The notes beneath the pieces were generated by a model. The model was not told the DNA's origin and ran no database searches. It was given only the letters and a program-made list of their open reading frames with translations. Source: an uncultured Clostridia bacterium (GTDB taxonomy: Bacteria > Bacillota > Clostridia > Christensenellales > Borkfalkiaceae). From it: a DNA stretch of 64,000 bases. The DNA is taken from NCBI GenBank assembly GCA_934271275.1, contig CAKQRD010000003.1:114972-178971 (forward strand), given 5' to 3'. The translations under genes were made by a program, and so were the position numbers. Shown one piece after another: positions 34,735 to 43,680 of this stretch (its first letter is position 1; every line of letters starts with the position of its first letter).

Positions 34735-34763
34735 TTTACAACATTACGTCTTAGTGATATAAT
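34735..34763 (+). promoter_or_regulatory. Promoter of the tyrosine recombinase (leaderless arrangement)
   Basis: TTTACA (34735-34740), a 17-base spacer and TATAAT (34758-34763). The ATG at 34770 begins 7 bases after the -10 box, about where transcription should start, and no Shine-Dalgarno precedes it. Confidence 0.8.
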
Positions 34764-34769
34764 ATAACT

Positions 34770-35837
34770 ATGAAAAGTAAACCGAAAACCTATTTTGAAG
34801 AACGGGAAATATCTTGTACGGACAGAACTAATCGCATAGTTGAAGAATTGCCCTACTATGTCAGAGATTTTTTTGTCGGCGTAGAATCGCGAACGTCACC
34901 TCTTACGAGACTAAATTACGCTTATGATTTACGGGTTTTTTTTGACTTTCTTTCTAAAAAGGTTTTTAGAGATAAAGAAATTCGCGATATAGAGTTGAAC
35001 GATTTAGACGTTCTTACCTCTTCGGATATTGAATATTATCTGAGTTATTTATCACATTACGTTATTAACGATAAAGATGAACGCTGTACCGAAACGGGTA
35101 AGGCAAGAAAATTATCTACTCTTCGCGCTTTTTACAAGTATTTTTTCAACAAAAATTTACTTTCCGCTAATACCCCCACAAAGGTTTCTATGCCGAAATT
35201 ACACGATAAAGAAATCGTCAGACTTGAAACTAACGACAGAAAAGACGAAATCGGCGATATGTTATACGTTGTTCAAAGCGGCAACGGACTTACAAAAAGA
35301 CAACTCTCTTTTCATAACGGGACGGGTGTTCGCGATACGGCTATAATTACCCTGTTTTTAGGTACGGGAATTCGTATAAGCGAACTTGTGGGGCTTAATA
35401 TCGAGGACTTCGATTTTGATTCTCTAAGCTTTGTCGTTACAAGAAAGGGCGGAAATCGCGCGGTTTTGTATTACAACGATCAAGTTGAAGACGCCTTAAA
35501 AAAATATTCGAAAATCAGGCAAAATAACGATAAGGTCCCCTCTTCCGAACGCGCATTTTTTCTTTCTTTGCAAAACAAGCGTATTTCTACGCGTCAAGTT
35601 CAGGAATTAGTGAAAAAGTATGCGAGAATAGTTTCGCCGCTAAAAAAAATTACTCCGCATAAATTACGGAGCACTTTTGGCACAAGTTTGTATCGCCAAA
35701 CGGGCGACATTTACGTCGTTGCGGATTGTTTGGGGCATAAAGACGTTAATACTACGAAAAAACATTATGCGGCAATATCCGACGATATAAGAAAAAAAGC
35801 AGGTAGAGATTTGCAAATCGGAAAAAAAGACGAGTAA
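34770..35837 (+). CDS. Tyrosine recombinase/integrase (XerC/D-like)
   Basis: Cuts and rejoins DNA at specific sites through a 3'-phosphotyrosine. 355 residues: a SAM-like core-binding domain (~30-130) and a catalytic domain with the full set Arg202 (GTGIRISELVGL), Lys226 (TRKGGNR), His297-x-x-Arg300 (TPHKLRSTFGTSLY), His323 (LGHKDVNTTKKHY) and Tyr333. There are no attachment-site repeats or phage genes nearby, so a chromosomal role such as dimer resolution is as likely as mobility. It lies between the strand-switch point and lexA, on a leaderless-type promoter. Confidence 0.92.
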   Translation: MKSKPKTYFEEREISCTDRTNRIVEELPYYVRDFFVGVESRTSPLTRLNYAYDLRVFFDFLSKKVFRDKEIRDIELNDLDVLTSSDIEYYLSYLSHYVINDKDERCTETGKARKLSTLRAFYKYFFNKNLLSANTPTKVSMPKLHDKEIVRLETNDRKDEIGDMLYVVQSGNGLTKRQLSFHNGTGVRDTAIITLFLGTGIRISELVGLNIEDFDFDSLSFVVTRKGGNRAVLYYNDQVEDALKKYSKIRQNNDKVPSSERAFFLSLQNKRISTRQVQELVKKYARIVSPLKKITPHKLRSTFGTSLYRQTGDIYVVADCLGHKDVNTTKKHYAAISDDIRKKAGRDLQIGKKDE

Positions 35838-35975
35838 TTATTCCCTCTATCCCCTTTTGCTAAAATATTTAACTTTTTTAAAAAAAATTCATTTTCTGAT
35901 AAGTTTAATTTTATAATTTTACTCGAAAACTCTAAAAAAGAAAGCAACTTCTTTATAAAATCCTTAAATAATCTA

Positions 35976-36158
35976 CTATTTTATTATTTTCGTAATCTTA
36001 ATAATTTTATAATTTTTATCCGTTTCTATGCATTTCCCGCAATTATCACAAATTTTATTCCTGTCTAAATCGCAAAAATCATCACAAATCTCGTCTATAT
36101 ATTCGCCGCGTTTCTCGCTATCAAGATTGTTTTTGTTGATAATTCTATCGTCTTTCAT
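35976..36158 (-). CDS. Small Cys-rich protein divergent from lexA
   Basis: A 60-residue acidic protein of unknown function. The centre has ICDDFCDLDRNKICDNCGKCIE, with five cysteines including CDNCGKC, a likely metal site. The tail repeats Lys and Ile. AAGGAG lies 9 bases before the ATG at 36158, and a good promoter lies further upstream, so it is a real gene even though a longer frame to 36212 is open. It shares the intergenic region with lexA; a link to the SOS response is possible but the LexA box lies beyond its -35. Confidence 0.7.
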   Translation of the reverse strand: MKDDRIINKNNLDSEKRGEYIDEICDDFCDLDRNKICDNCGKCIETDKNYKIIKITKIIK

Positions 36159-36183
36159 TTTAATTCTCCTTTTATCGTTGTTA

Positions 36184-36212
36184 ATTATAACCCAACGCAA
36201 GAAAAAATGCAA
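36184..36212 (-). promoter_or_regulatory. Sigma-A promoter of the small Cys-rich gene
   Basis: On the minus strand TTGCAT, a 17-base spacer and TATAAT, 25 bases before its ATG. The -35 ends 20 bases short of the LexA box at 36233. Confidence 0.75.
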
Positions 36213-36232
36213 GAAAAAAGAAGAAAAATAAG

Positions 36233-36246
36233 CGAACGTTTGTTTG
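36233..36246 (+). promoter_or_regulatory. LexA (SOS) box
   Basis: CGAACGTTTGTTTG fits the Bacillota SOS box CGAAC-N4-GTTYG. It overlaps the first bases of the lexA -35 box, so LexA binding should block its own promoter. Confidence 0.88.
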
Positions 36247-36272
36247 ACATTTGCTTAAAAATATTTTATAAT
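36244..36272 (+). promoter_or_regulatory. Consensus sigma-A promoter of lexA (leaderless arrangement)
   Basis: Perfect TTGACA (36244-36249), 17-base spacer and perfect TATAAT (36267-36272). The lexA ATG at 36279 falls on the expected transcription start, and there is no Shine-Dalgarno. Confidence 0.92.
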
Positions 36273-36278
36273 ACAAAT

Positions 36279-36878
36279 ATGAAAAAAACTGAAATGAATG
36301 AAAAATTAAAAGCAGTTTACGATTTTACCGTTCAATATCTGGATAATTACGGTTATCCGCCGTCCGTGCGCGAAATTTGCGCGGAATTGAATATAAAATC
36401 TACCGCAACGGCGTATTCATATATCGAAAAGCTTAAAGATAAAGGACTTTTAACAAAAGACCCCCAAAAAAAGCGTGCTTTGAGCGTGTCGGGAGCCTCA
36501 CAAAAATTTAAATCTGTGCCACTTGTGGGCGTTATTGCCGCAGGTCAGCCGATTTTCGCCGTGGAAAATCTCGAAGGTTACATTCCGTTGCCGGACGATT
36601 TCGGGAGAGGCGAAGAACAATTTGCTTTAAGGGTTAAGGGCGAAAGTATGATAAATGTCGGAATCTTTAACAACGACATAATTATAATAAGCCGCCAAAA
36701 TACTGCCGAAAACGGAGATATCGTTGCCGCACTCGTAGAGGACGAGGCAACGGTAAAACGCTTTTATAAACGTGATGGAAAGTTTATTTTGCATCCTGAA
36801 AACGACACGATGCAGGATATGGTGTTCGACGAAGTGAGCATTCTCGGTAAAGTAAAGGGATTATTACGAAAATTTTAA
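36279..36878 (+). CDS. lexA: SOS repressor LexA
   Basis: Represses DNA-damage genes and self-cleaves when RecA is activated. 199 residues: a winged helix with YGYPPSVREICAELNIKSTATAYSYIEKL (recognition helix around residue 40), the cleavage site Ala88-Gly89 in GVIAAGQPIF, and the Ser123/Lys160 dyad in KGESMINVG and ATVKRFYK. The ATG at 36279 sits 7 bases after the -10 box; an alternative Met at residue 6 also lacks a ribosome site. Longer frames upstream would begin before the promoter and are rejected. Confidence 0.95.
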   Translation: MKKTEMNEKLKAVYDFTVQYLDNYGYPPSVREICAELNIKSTATAYSYIEKLKDKGLLTKDPQKKRALSVSGASQKFKSVPLVGVIAAGQPIFAVENLEGYIPLPDDFGRGEEQFALRVKGESMINVGIFNNDIIIISRQNTAENGDIVAALVEDEATVKRFYKRDGKFILHPENDTMQDMVFDEVSILGKVKGLLRKF

Positions 36879-36886
36879 TTTTTTAT

Positions 36887-36935
36887 AAAAACTACTCTCA
36901 AAAACGACAAAAAACGTAATTGAGAGCTGTTTTTT
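36887..36935. terminator. Bidirectional terminator between lexA and the aluminium-resistance-type gene
   Basis: AAAAAC..CTCTCAA and TTGAGAG..GTTTTTT form an interrupted stem with A-runs on one side and T-runs on the other. Confidence 0.75.
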
Positions 36936-36950
36936 ATATGGCTATATATT

Positions 36951-38165
36951 TTATAAATCAAGATTTTCGAGCGTCATTTTGCAGTGTTCATACGTAAGTC
37001 CGCCTTGGAAATAAGCTATATAAGGAGGTCTTATCGGTGCATCTGCAGAAAGCTCTATCGAAGAACCTTGAACAAAACAGCCGGCAGCCATAATAACTTC
37101 ATCTTTATAGCCGGGCATCTCGCTCGGTTCCGCAGAAACAAAACTGTCTATCGGTGAATTTTTTTGAATGCTTTGTATAAACGAAATCAATTTGTCGCGG
37201 TCACCGAACTTCACGGCAGTAATTATATCCCCTGGCATATCTCCGACGTTCGGTGATGTTTCATAGCCTAATTCGTTAAAAGCTTTAACGAACAATAACG
37301 CACCCTTGACGGCTTGCGACACGGTGTGCGGAGCGAGAAACAACCCTTGAAAATAATATTGATATCCATACGCATAAGAGCCGACTTCGCCGCCCACGGA
37401 AGGTGAAGTGAGCCGATTCTGAATTAGTTCTACATATTCTTTTTTGCCTGCAACATAGCCGCCAGTCGGAACGATTCCCGCTCCGGGGTTTTTTATGAGC
37501 GAACCTGCAACAACGTCCACGCCGACCTCGGTGGGTTCTCTTTCTTCGATAAACTCACCGTAACAATTGTCGAGCATAATACAATTCGTAAAACCGCATT
37601 CGACTCGAAGAAAATCAACTATGTTTTCAATTTCCGAGACGCTTAACGCTTTTCTCCATTCATAGCCTCTGGATCGTTGCAAATACACCATTTTAGGTTG
37701 CGGATTTTTCGTAAAATACTTCCTTATTTCGCCAAAATCGAAAGCACCGTTTTTTAGACTTATAGCCTCGAAGCGTATTCCGAAATCTTTTAACGTTCCT
37801 CCGCCGCTTCCCATAACCACGTCTTTCAGGGTGTCGTAAGGTTCGCCCGTAATGCTTAAAATAACGTCGTCAGGACGAAGAATCCCGTAAAGACAAACGG
37901 AAATCGCATGCGTTCCGCAAGTTAAAAAAGGAGAACAGATAGCTGCTTCCGCACCGAAAATATCGGAAAAAACGTTATTTAAAGCTTCTCGGCCCTCGTC
38001 GCCGTATCCGTAACCGGTAGATCCGCAAAAATGTCTTAATGCAATTTTATTTTTCTGAAAAGCTGAAATTACCTTCTTTTGATTAAAATATGCAATTTTC
38101 TCTGCTTTTTCAAATTGAGATTTCAGCGATTTTTCACATTTTTCTATAAAATTTACGTCTATCAT
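36951..38165 (-). CDS. Aluminium resistance / methionine gamma-lyase-like PLP enzyme
   Basis: A fold-type I PLP protein of the family often called aluminium resistance protein (PF06838). 404 residues. RHFCGSTGYGYGDEGREALNNVFSDIFGAEAAICSPFLTCGTHAI is the family's PLP phosphate-binding region. The PLP Lys is in GSLIKNPGAGIVPTGGYVAG. The product ends with IRPPYIAYFQGGLTYEHCKMTLE. Its true reaction is not established. It follows miaA with a 4-base overlap, and ends in the terminator shared with lexA. hfq, which often lies between miaA and this gene, is missing. Confidence 0.9.
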   Translation of the reverse strand: MIDVNFIEKCEKSLKSQFEKAEKIAYFNQKKVISAFQKNKIALRHFCGSTGYGYGDEGREALNNVFSDIFGAEAAICSPFLTCGTHAISVCLYGILRPDDVILSITGEPYDTLKDVVMGSGGGTLKDFGIRFEAISLKNGAFDFGEIRKYFTKNPQPKMVYLQRSRGYEWRKALSVSEIENIVDFLRVECGFTNCIMLDNCYGEFIEEREPTEVGVDVVAGSLIKNPGAGIVPTGGYVAGKKEYVELIQNRLTSPSVGGEVGSYAYGYQYYFQGLFLAPHTVSQAVKGALLFVKAFNELGYETSPNVGDMPGDIITAVKFGDRDKLISFIQSIQKNSPIDSFVSAEPSEMPGYKDEVIMAAGCFVQGSSIELSADAPIRPPYIAYFQGGLTYEHCKMTLENLDL

Positions 38166-39082
38166 ATTGTTTTACATATCCTTTCTGCTAGTAATTCGGT
38201 TTTTTCCGGGTGTAATTCTGTTAAGTTTGGCAGTTTTTTAAAAAAGGTAATTTGTCTTTTTGCGTAATGCCTCGTGTTGAGTTTTATTAAATCTATCGCT
38301 TGCTCGATAGATAATTCTCCGGAGAGATATGAGAAAATTTCTTTATAACCGATGCCTTGCATACATTGCTCAAAAAGCGTTACTCCTTGTTTTTTAAGAG
38401 AAATAACCTCTTCAACAAGCCCTTTTTCAACCATATAATCAACTCTTTTATCGATTCTTTTATAAAGCTCGTCTCTCGGAAATGAAATACAATATGCATC
38501 GTAATCAAAAACAGGAGATTTATCGTCTATGATATCGGATTTTTTTGAACCGCCGTCGTAAATTTCCAAAGCGCGTATAACACGTTTTAAGTCGTTCGGG
38601 TGTAATCTTTCCGCCGTTATAGGATCTTTATCCTTCAATATTTCGTGAACTGCTTCGTTGCCTTTTTCTTCGGCAATACTTTTATATTTATTTCTGACCG
38701 ACATATCGCCCATTCCGTTTCCGTATGAAAGCTTATATAAAAGCGAATTTATATAAAATCCGGTACCGCCGCAGATAACGGGTATTTTATTCTGCTTGTG
38801 CAATTCATCTATGACGGGCATAGCAAGTTCTCTGTAATCGCCGACGGTAAATCGATCAAACGGCGACGCAACGTCTATCAAGTGATGAACGACGCCTTCG
38901 CGTTCTTCAAATGAAGGTTTTGCCGTTCCGACGTTCAGACCTGTGTAAACGTTCATAGAATCCGCCGAGATAATTTCTGTATTTAAAAGCTGTGCGCATT
39001 GAACCGCAAGCGAAGTTTTTCCCGTCGCCGTTGCGCCGCAAATTATCAAAAGCTTCTTTTTTAAACTATCCGCTTGAACCAT
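38162..39082 (-). CDS. miaA: tRNA dimethylallyltransferase
   Basis: Adds a dimethylallyl group to A37 of tRNAs that read codons starting with U. 306 residues with P-loop GATATGKTSLAVQCA, EIISADSMNVYTGLNVGTAKP, HHLIDVASPFDRFTVGDY and CGGTGFYINSLLY, all typical. The product is the substrate of MiaB, encoded upstream in the same operon. It starts inside the 3' end of mutL (22-base overlap). Confidence 0.96.
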   Translation of the reverse strand: MVQADSLKKKLLIICGATATGKTSLAVQCAQLLNTEIISADSMNVYTGLNVGTAKPSFEEREGVVHHLIDVASPFDRFTVGDYRELAMPVIDELHKQNKIPVICGGTGFYINSLLYKLSYGNGMGDMSVRNKYKSIAEEKGNEAVHEILKDKDPITAERLHPNDLKRVIRALEIYDGGSKKSDIIDDKSPVFDYDAYCISFPRDELYKRIDKRVDYMVEKGLVEEVISLKKQGVTLFEQCMQGIGYKEIFSYLSGELSIEQAIDLIKLNTRHYAKRQITFFKKLPNLTELHPEKTELLAERICKTI

Positions 39083-41004
39083 TTATCTATTTCCGTTCTT
39101 GTTATTTTTATGACAACAGGTCTGCCATGCGGACATTTTAAACCGATATTTTCGTTAAGGGCGTTAAGCAAAATCTGAACTTCCTGTTCGCGGAGTTTGT
39201 CTCCTGATTTTATCGCGGCTTTACAAGCTTTTTGTGCAATTTTATCCTTTAATAATGCTTGAATGGAAATACTTTTTAATTCGTTTAAATCGGATAAAAT
39301 CTCACTGAATAATTCTCCGAAATTCAGCTCCGCAAAGCATATCGGGATTTCCGACACCCTGAATGCCGAAGCTCCGAATTCTTCTATAATTATCCCCATT
39401 TCTTTTAAGGTTTCTTTTTTTGCTGATAAAAAAGAGAATTCATCGTCGTTACAATCTATAATATAAGGAGCTAAAAGCGGTTGAGAAGCTACCGTGCCGT
39501 TATCAATTTGTCCCTTAAATTTATCAAACAACAATCTCTCGTGCGCCGCGTGCTGGTCAGCAAAATATATATCCGTGCCATCTTCCAAAACGAGATATGT
39601 ATTCAAAACCTGACCGATATATCGAAGCTCTTTTTTTACGGAAATTTCCTGTTGATCCGCTTTTTTTATAGGAAGTTGAAGAGTTTCTTCGTAATTGTTG
39701 CTTTTTTGCCTTTCAAGGCTTTCAAGGTAAGCCTTGTTTTCGGCGAATATGTCTCGGACGGGATTCTGTTCAGTTCTGATACTTTCGGTAGTTTTCCCGT
39801 CTTTAATAAAGTCGTCTGAATAAAAGGACGCGCTTTTTGCACCGCTGTCTGAAAAGGTTGCGCTTTTATAATCATATTTTTCGTAGCTTTTTTCCGAACG
39901 AGTATTATTGCAAACAGCCTTGTTCGAATCGTTATGTGTGGCATAATTTTGTGCGGTTTTATTAGTATTTACCTTGTTTTTATCGCTGTCTATTTCGGTG
40001 ACTATGTTTAAGGCTTCGCTGCTACCGTCAAGGACTTTTGAAATAACGGAATATAACGTTCCGTAAATTATGGAATTATTAGAAAAACGAACGTCGGTCT
40101 TGTTCGGATGCACGTTTACGTCCACCGTTTCCGGCGGAACACTTACCGAAAGAACGTAGAAAGGATATTGTCTCTTCATAAGGTACGCGGCATAAGCATT
40201 CCCTATAGCAGAAGCTACCGTTTGGTTTTGTATATATCTTCCGTTAAGAAAAAAAGTCTGATACGTTCGGTTTGGTTTGGAGTAAAAAGGTTTTCCGATA
40301 TAACCGCTTATTTTAAGCCCGTTTTTTTCGACGTCTATATAATAACAGTTGTCTATAATGCCCGTTCCGTAAATGCACACCATTGCGGATTCCAAGCCGT
40401 CGCCATAAGAGCTGTATATTGTCTTTCCGTCCGCGACGTACTTAAACGCAACACTCAGATTGCCGAGTATAAACCTCGCCATAACGGTAGAGATTTCACT
40501 TTCTTCGCCTTTTGGCGTTTTTAAAAATTTCTCTCTCGCAGGGGTATTATAAAATAAATTGCTGACGGTTATAGACGTTCCGTCTGCCGCGCCGCAATCT
40601 GAAACGGCTTCCGTTTCGCCGCCTTCGGAATGAATCGACGCGCCGTTTTCTTGCGAAGCGGGCTTACTTTCTATTGTGATTTTGGAAACGGAAGCAATGC
40701 TTGCAAGCGCTTCTCCGCGAAAACCGAGAGACAAAATATTATCAAGGTCGGCAAGTTTTGAAATCTTACTCGTGGCGTGCGGCAACAACGCTTTTTTCAG
40801 TTCGCTTTTTTCGATGCCGCAGCCGTCGTCGGTAACCCGAATAAATGACGTGCCGCCGTCGGCAATTTCTACGGTTACGTTCTTTGCTCCGGAATCGATG
40901 GCGTTTTCCACCAGCTCTTTAACGACCGAAGCAGGGCGTTCGATAACCTCTCCCGCCGCGATTCGGTTATATATGGTACTGCTTAAAATGTTTATTTTAC
41001 TCAT
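39061..41004 (-). CDS. mutL: DNA mismatch repair protein MutL
   Basis: 647 residues. N-terminal GHL ATPase: ELVENAIDSGAKNV, VTDDGCGI, GFRGEALASIASVSK and GTSITVSNLFYNTPAREKF. A poorly conserved Ser/Lys/Asn-rich linker spans ~330-440. The C-terminal endonuclease/dimer domain shows the metal motif as DQHAAHERLLFD, where the last acidic residue is Asp instead of the usual Glu; ACKAAIKSGD and CPHGRP, which complete the metal site, are present. So it is the nicking-type MutL, expected in bacteria without MutH. It overlaps mutS by 8 bases. Confidence 0.95.
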   Translation of the reverse strand: MSKINILSSTIYNRIAAGEVIERPASVVKELVENAIDSGAKNVTVEIADGGTSFIRVTDDGCGIEKSELKKALLPHATSKISKLADLDNILSLGFRGEALASIASVSKITIESKPASQENGASIHSEGGETEAVSDCGAADGTSITVSNLFYNTPAREKFLKTPKGEESEISTVMARFILGNLSVAFKYVADGKTIYSSYGDGLESAMVCIYGTGIIDNCYYIDVEKNGLKISGYIGKPFYSKPNRTYQTFFLNGRYIQNQTVASAIGNAYAAYLMKRQYPFYVLSVSVPPETVDVNVHPNKTDVRFSNNSIIYGTLYSVISKVLDGSSEALNIVTEIDSDKNKVNTNKTAQNYATHNDSNKAVCNNTRSEKSYEKYDYKSATFSDSGAKSASFYSDDFIKDGKTTESIRTEQNPVRDIFAENKAYLESLERQKSNNYEETLQLPIKKADQQEISVKKELRYIGQVLNTYLVLEDGTDIYFADQHAAHERLLFDKFKGQIDNGTVASQPLLAPYIIDCNDDEFSFLSAKKETLKEMGIIIEEFGASAFRVSEIPICFAELNFGELFSEILSDLNELKSISIQALLKDKIAQKACKAAIKSGDKLREQEVQILLNALNENIGLKCPHGRPVVIKITRTEIDKWFKRIV

Positions 41005-43648
41005 TATTATTCACCTTTTCCGATAAATCCGCAAGCACGGTCAGCGCCTGCATAGGCGATAAATTATTTATATCGAGATCTTTTATTATTCTTTCGACTT
41101 CCGAATAATGCGCGGGAATACGACTTTCGGAAATGCCGTCGGTTGCGTCGGAAAACAGCTCCGTTCCCTTTGCGTTTAGGTCGGATGCTTCGAGTTTTTT
41201 AAGAATTTGCTTTGCCCTGTCCGTGACTTCGGAATTTACGCCCGCGAGTTTTGCGACTTCTATGCCAAAGCTCTTATTAGCGCCCCCTCTCATGATTTTT
41301 CTCAAAAATATTATCGTTCCCTGCATTTCTTTGACGGTTATTTTATAATTTTTAACGCCGTCCAGAACGCCTTCTAGTTCGGTGAGTTCGTGGTAGTGGG
41401 TGGCAAAAAGCGTTTTAGCTTTCAGCGTTGTGGTAACGAATTCGACGACCGCCCACGCAATGCTTAACCCGTCAAACGTGCTTGTGCCTCTGCCGATTTC
41501 GTCAAGAATAATCAAACTGTTTTTCGTTGCGTGTTTAAGAATGTTGGCAGTCTCCGACATTTCCACCATAAAAGTGCTTTGGTCGGAAATAAGGCTGTCG
41601 CTCGCACCTATTCTCGTAAAAATTTTATCGGTAAGCGGAATTTCCGCAGACCTCGCCGGAACGAACGAGCCTATATGAGCCATGAGCGTTATAAGCGCAA
41701 CCTGACGCATATAAGTGCTTTTACCCGCCATATTCGGACCTGTAATAATCATCGTTCTGTTTTCACCACTGTCCAGAATGCAATCGTTCGGAATAAAACG
41801 TTGTTTGGAGACGGCTTCTACAACAGGATGTCTGCCGTCAACTATATTCAATTTGCCGTTTTCGCTCAATATAACGGGTTTAACGTAATTGTTTTCGCGC
41901 GCAACGGTTGCAAGTGAAACGATTACGTCTAATTCGGAAATCGCTTCGGCGGTTTTTTGCAAATCCTGAACGCGCAAGGTAAGCTCCGCCTTTACGTCGG
42001 CGTAAAGCTTGGCGTCTAATTGCGCCGCACGTTCTTCCGCGGTAAGAATTTTTTCTTCTAAAAGCTTTAACTCCTCGGTAACGTAGCGTTCGGCGTTGGC
42101 AAGAGTTTGCTTGCGGATAAAATCGTACGGAACTTTATCCTTGAACGAGTTTGTGACCTCGATAAAATACCCGAATACGCGGTTGTAGCCGATTTTTAAA
42201 GTCTTTATCCCCGTACGCTCGCGCTCGCGCGTTTCGATTTCGAGAATCGCTTCTTTGCTGTGGCCGCTCATTTTGCGAAGCTCGTCAAGCTCCGGATTAA
42301 ACCCTTCTTTAATATACCTGACAGCGGAATTTTTTTTGTTTTCGTTGTAGCTCGTTCCTTCCGCGGCGGTGTCGTATATAGAGGCTTTCAGGAGCTTGCA
42401 AATATCGGCAAAATCTCCGAGTCTATTTTCGACGTCTTTAACATATTCGACTTGAAGACCTGACAGCCTAAAAGTTAATGCGGGCAACACCTCCAAGGAA
42501 TTTAAAAGAGCTATACAATCCCTCGGAGTAAGATTTCCGTTGGAGATTTTCCCCGCTAACCTTCCTATATCTTTTACGCCCGATAATATTTCGGCTACGC
42601 CTTGTCTTGCAACGGTGCTGTCGAAAAAGACCTCCACGCCTTCTTGCCTGTATTTTATTTTATCCGCGTCGTACAGCGGAGAAAGCAACCAGTTTTGCAG
42701 TTTTCTCGCACCCATATTCGTTTTGGTTTTATCGAGAAGCCACAAAAGCGTGCCGTATTTTTTGTCGTCGCGAAGCGTTTTTACTATTTCGAGGTTTCGG
42801 ACGGCGCTCGCGTCCATCATAAGATAGTCCGCGCCGTTTTCCAGTCTTATCGAGTTTATATTTACAAGAAAGTTTTTTTGCGTTTGTTTAAGATATGCAA
42901 CGAGCGCACCTGACGAGCAAACGCACGGATCGGTTTCAGAGATATTAAACGACGTTAGACTTGCTATTTTAAGCTGTTTTTTAAGCGTTTCCGTCGCAGT
43001 CCTTTGATTGAACTCGCTTTCGGCAAACGCGCTCGGACGAGGCAATATTCCTTGCTTGAAAATCGGCGAACCCGATAAAATAGCGCGAGCTTTTTCGTTG
43101 GCGATAATTTCGCTCGGCGCAATTTTCACGAGATCGTTAAAAAGCTCTTCCGCGCTCTCGTTTATGTAATTTTTTGCGAAAAACTCACCGGTTGTAATGT
43201 CGGCGCGAGAAATAGCCGCGCTAAAATTTTGCGAATCGGAAACGTAAACCGAAACAAGGAAATTATTCGTTTTATCGTCTATAAGTTCTTCGTTGGTAAT
43301 CGTTCCCGCCGTAACGATTTTTACAACGTCTCTTTCGACGAGGTCTTTACCGTTCGGGGCGGTAAGCTGTTCGCATATAGCCACCTTTTCCCCGAGCCCG
43401 ACAAGTTTAGAAACGTACAAATCGGCCGCGTGAAACGGTACGCCGCACATAGGTGCGCGCTCGTCTAATCCGCATGCTCTTCCCGTGAGCGTCAGGTCTA
43501 ACAGATTAGAAACCTTAATCGCGTCGTCGAAAAACATTTCGTAGAAGTCTCCGAGCCTGTAAAATACTATACAGTCCGGATATTTTTCTTTTACTTCCAA
43601 ATAGTGCCGCATCATTAAAGACACTTCGTTTTTATTTACGTCTGTCAT
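40997..43648 (-). CDS. mutS: DNA mismatch repair protein MutS
   Basis: 883 residues, recognises mismatches. The N-terminal mismatch-binding domain has the Phe-x-Glu motif in YRLGDFYEMFFDDA. The core and clamp follow, then the ABC-type ATPase with Walker A TGPNMAGKSTYMRQ, STFMVEMSETANIL, Walker B LIILDEIGRGTSTFDGLSIAWA and ATHYHEL. The C-terminal helix region (NNLSPMQALTVLADL) is also typical. It lies 32 bases after miaB in the miaB-mutS-mutL-miaA operon. Confidence 0.97.
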   Translation of the reverse strand: MTDVNKNEVSLMMRHYLEVKEKYPDCIVFYRLGDFYEMFFDDAIKVSNLLDLTLTGRACGLDERAPMCGVPFHAADLYVSKLVGLGEKVAICEQLTAPNGKDLVERDVVKIVTAGTITNEELIDDKTNNFLVSVYVSDSQNFSAAISRADITTGEFFAKNYINESAEELFNDLVKIAPSEIIANEKARAILSGSPIFKQGILPRPSAFAESEFNQRTATETLKKQLKIASLTSFNISETDPCVCSSGALVAYLKQTQKNFLVNINSIRLENGADYLMMDASAVRNLEIVKTLRDDKKYGTLLWLLDKTKTNMGARKLQNWLLSPLYDADKIKYRQEGVEVFFDSTVARQGVAEILSGVKDIGRLAGKISNGNLTPRDCIALLNSLEVLPALTFRLSGLQVEYVKDVENRLGDFADICKLLKASIYDTAAEGTSYNENKKNSAVRYIKEGFNPELDELRKMSGHSKEAILEIETRERERTGIKTLKIGYNRVFGYFIEVTNSFKDKVPYDFIRKQTLANAERYVTEELKLLEEKILTAEERAAQLDAKLYADVKAELTLRVQDLQKTAEAISELDVIVSLATVARENNYVKPVILSENGKLNIVDGRHPVVEAVSKQRFIPNDCILDSGENRTMIITGPNMAGKSTYMRQVALITLMAHIGSFVPARSAEIPLTDKIFTRIGASDSLISDQSTFMVEMSETANILKHATKNSLIILDEIGRGTSTFDGLSIAWAVVEFVTTTLKAKTLFATHYHELTELEGVLDGVKNYKITVKEMQGTIIFLRKIMRGGANKSFGIEVAKLAGVNSEVTDRAKQILKKLEASDLNAKGTELFSDATDGISESRIPAHYSEVERIIKDLDINNLSPMQALTVLADLSEKVNNNE

Positions 43649-43680
43649 AATCTATCGCCTTATCTCTTGTAATTTCCTTG

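Noticed and set aside
34705..34740. dif-like half-site near the recombinase (TTATATTAAAT)
   Set aside because: One arm resembles Xer sites (10 of 11 to one E. coli arm) but the other arm and spacing do not fit.
36207..36278. 24-residue N-terminal extension of LexA
   Set aside because: It would start upstream of the SOS box and promoter, so it could not be translated from this promoter.
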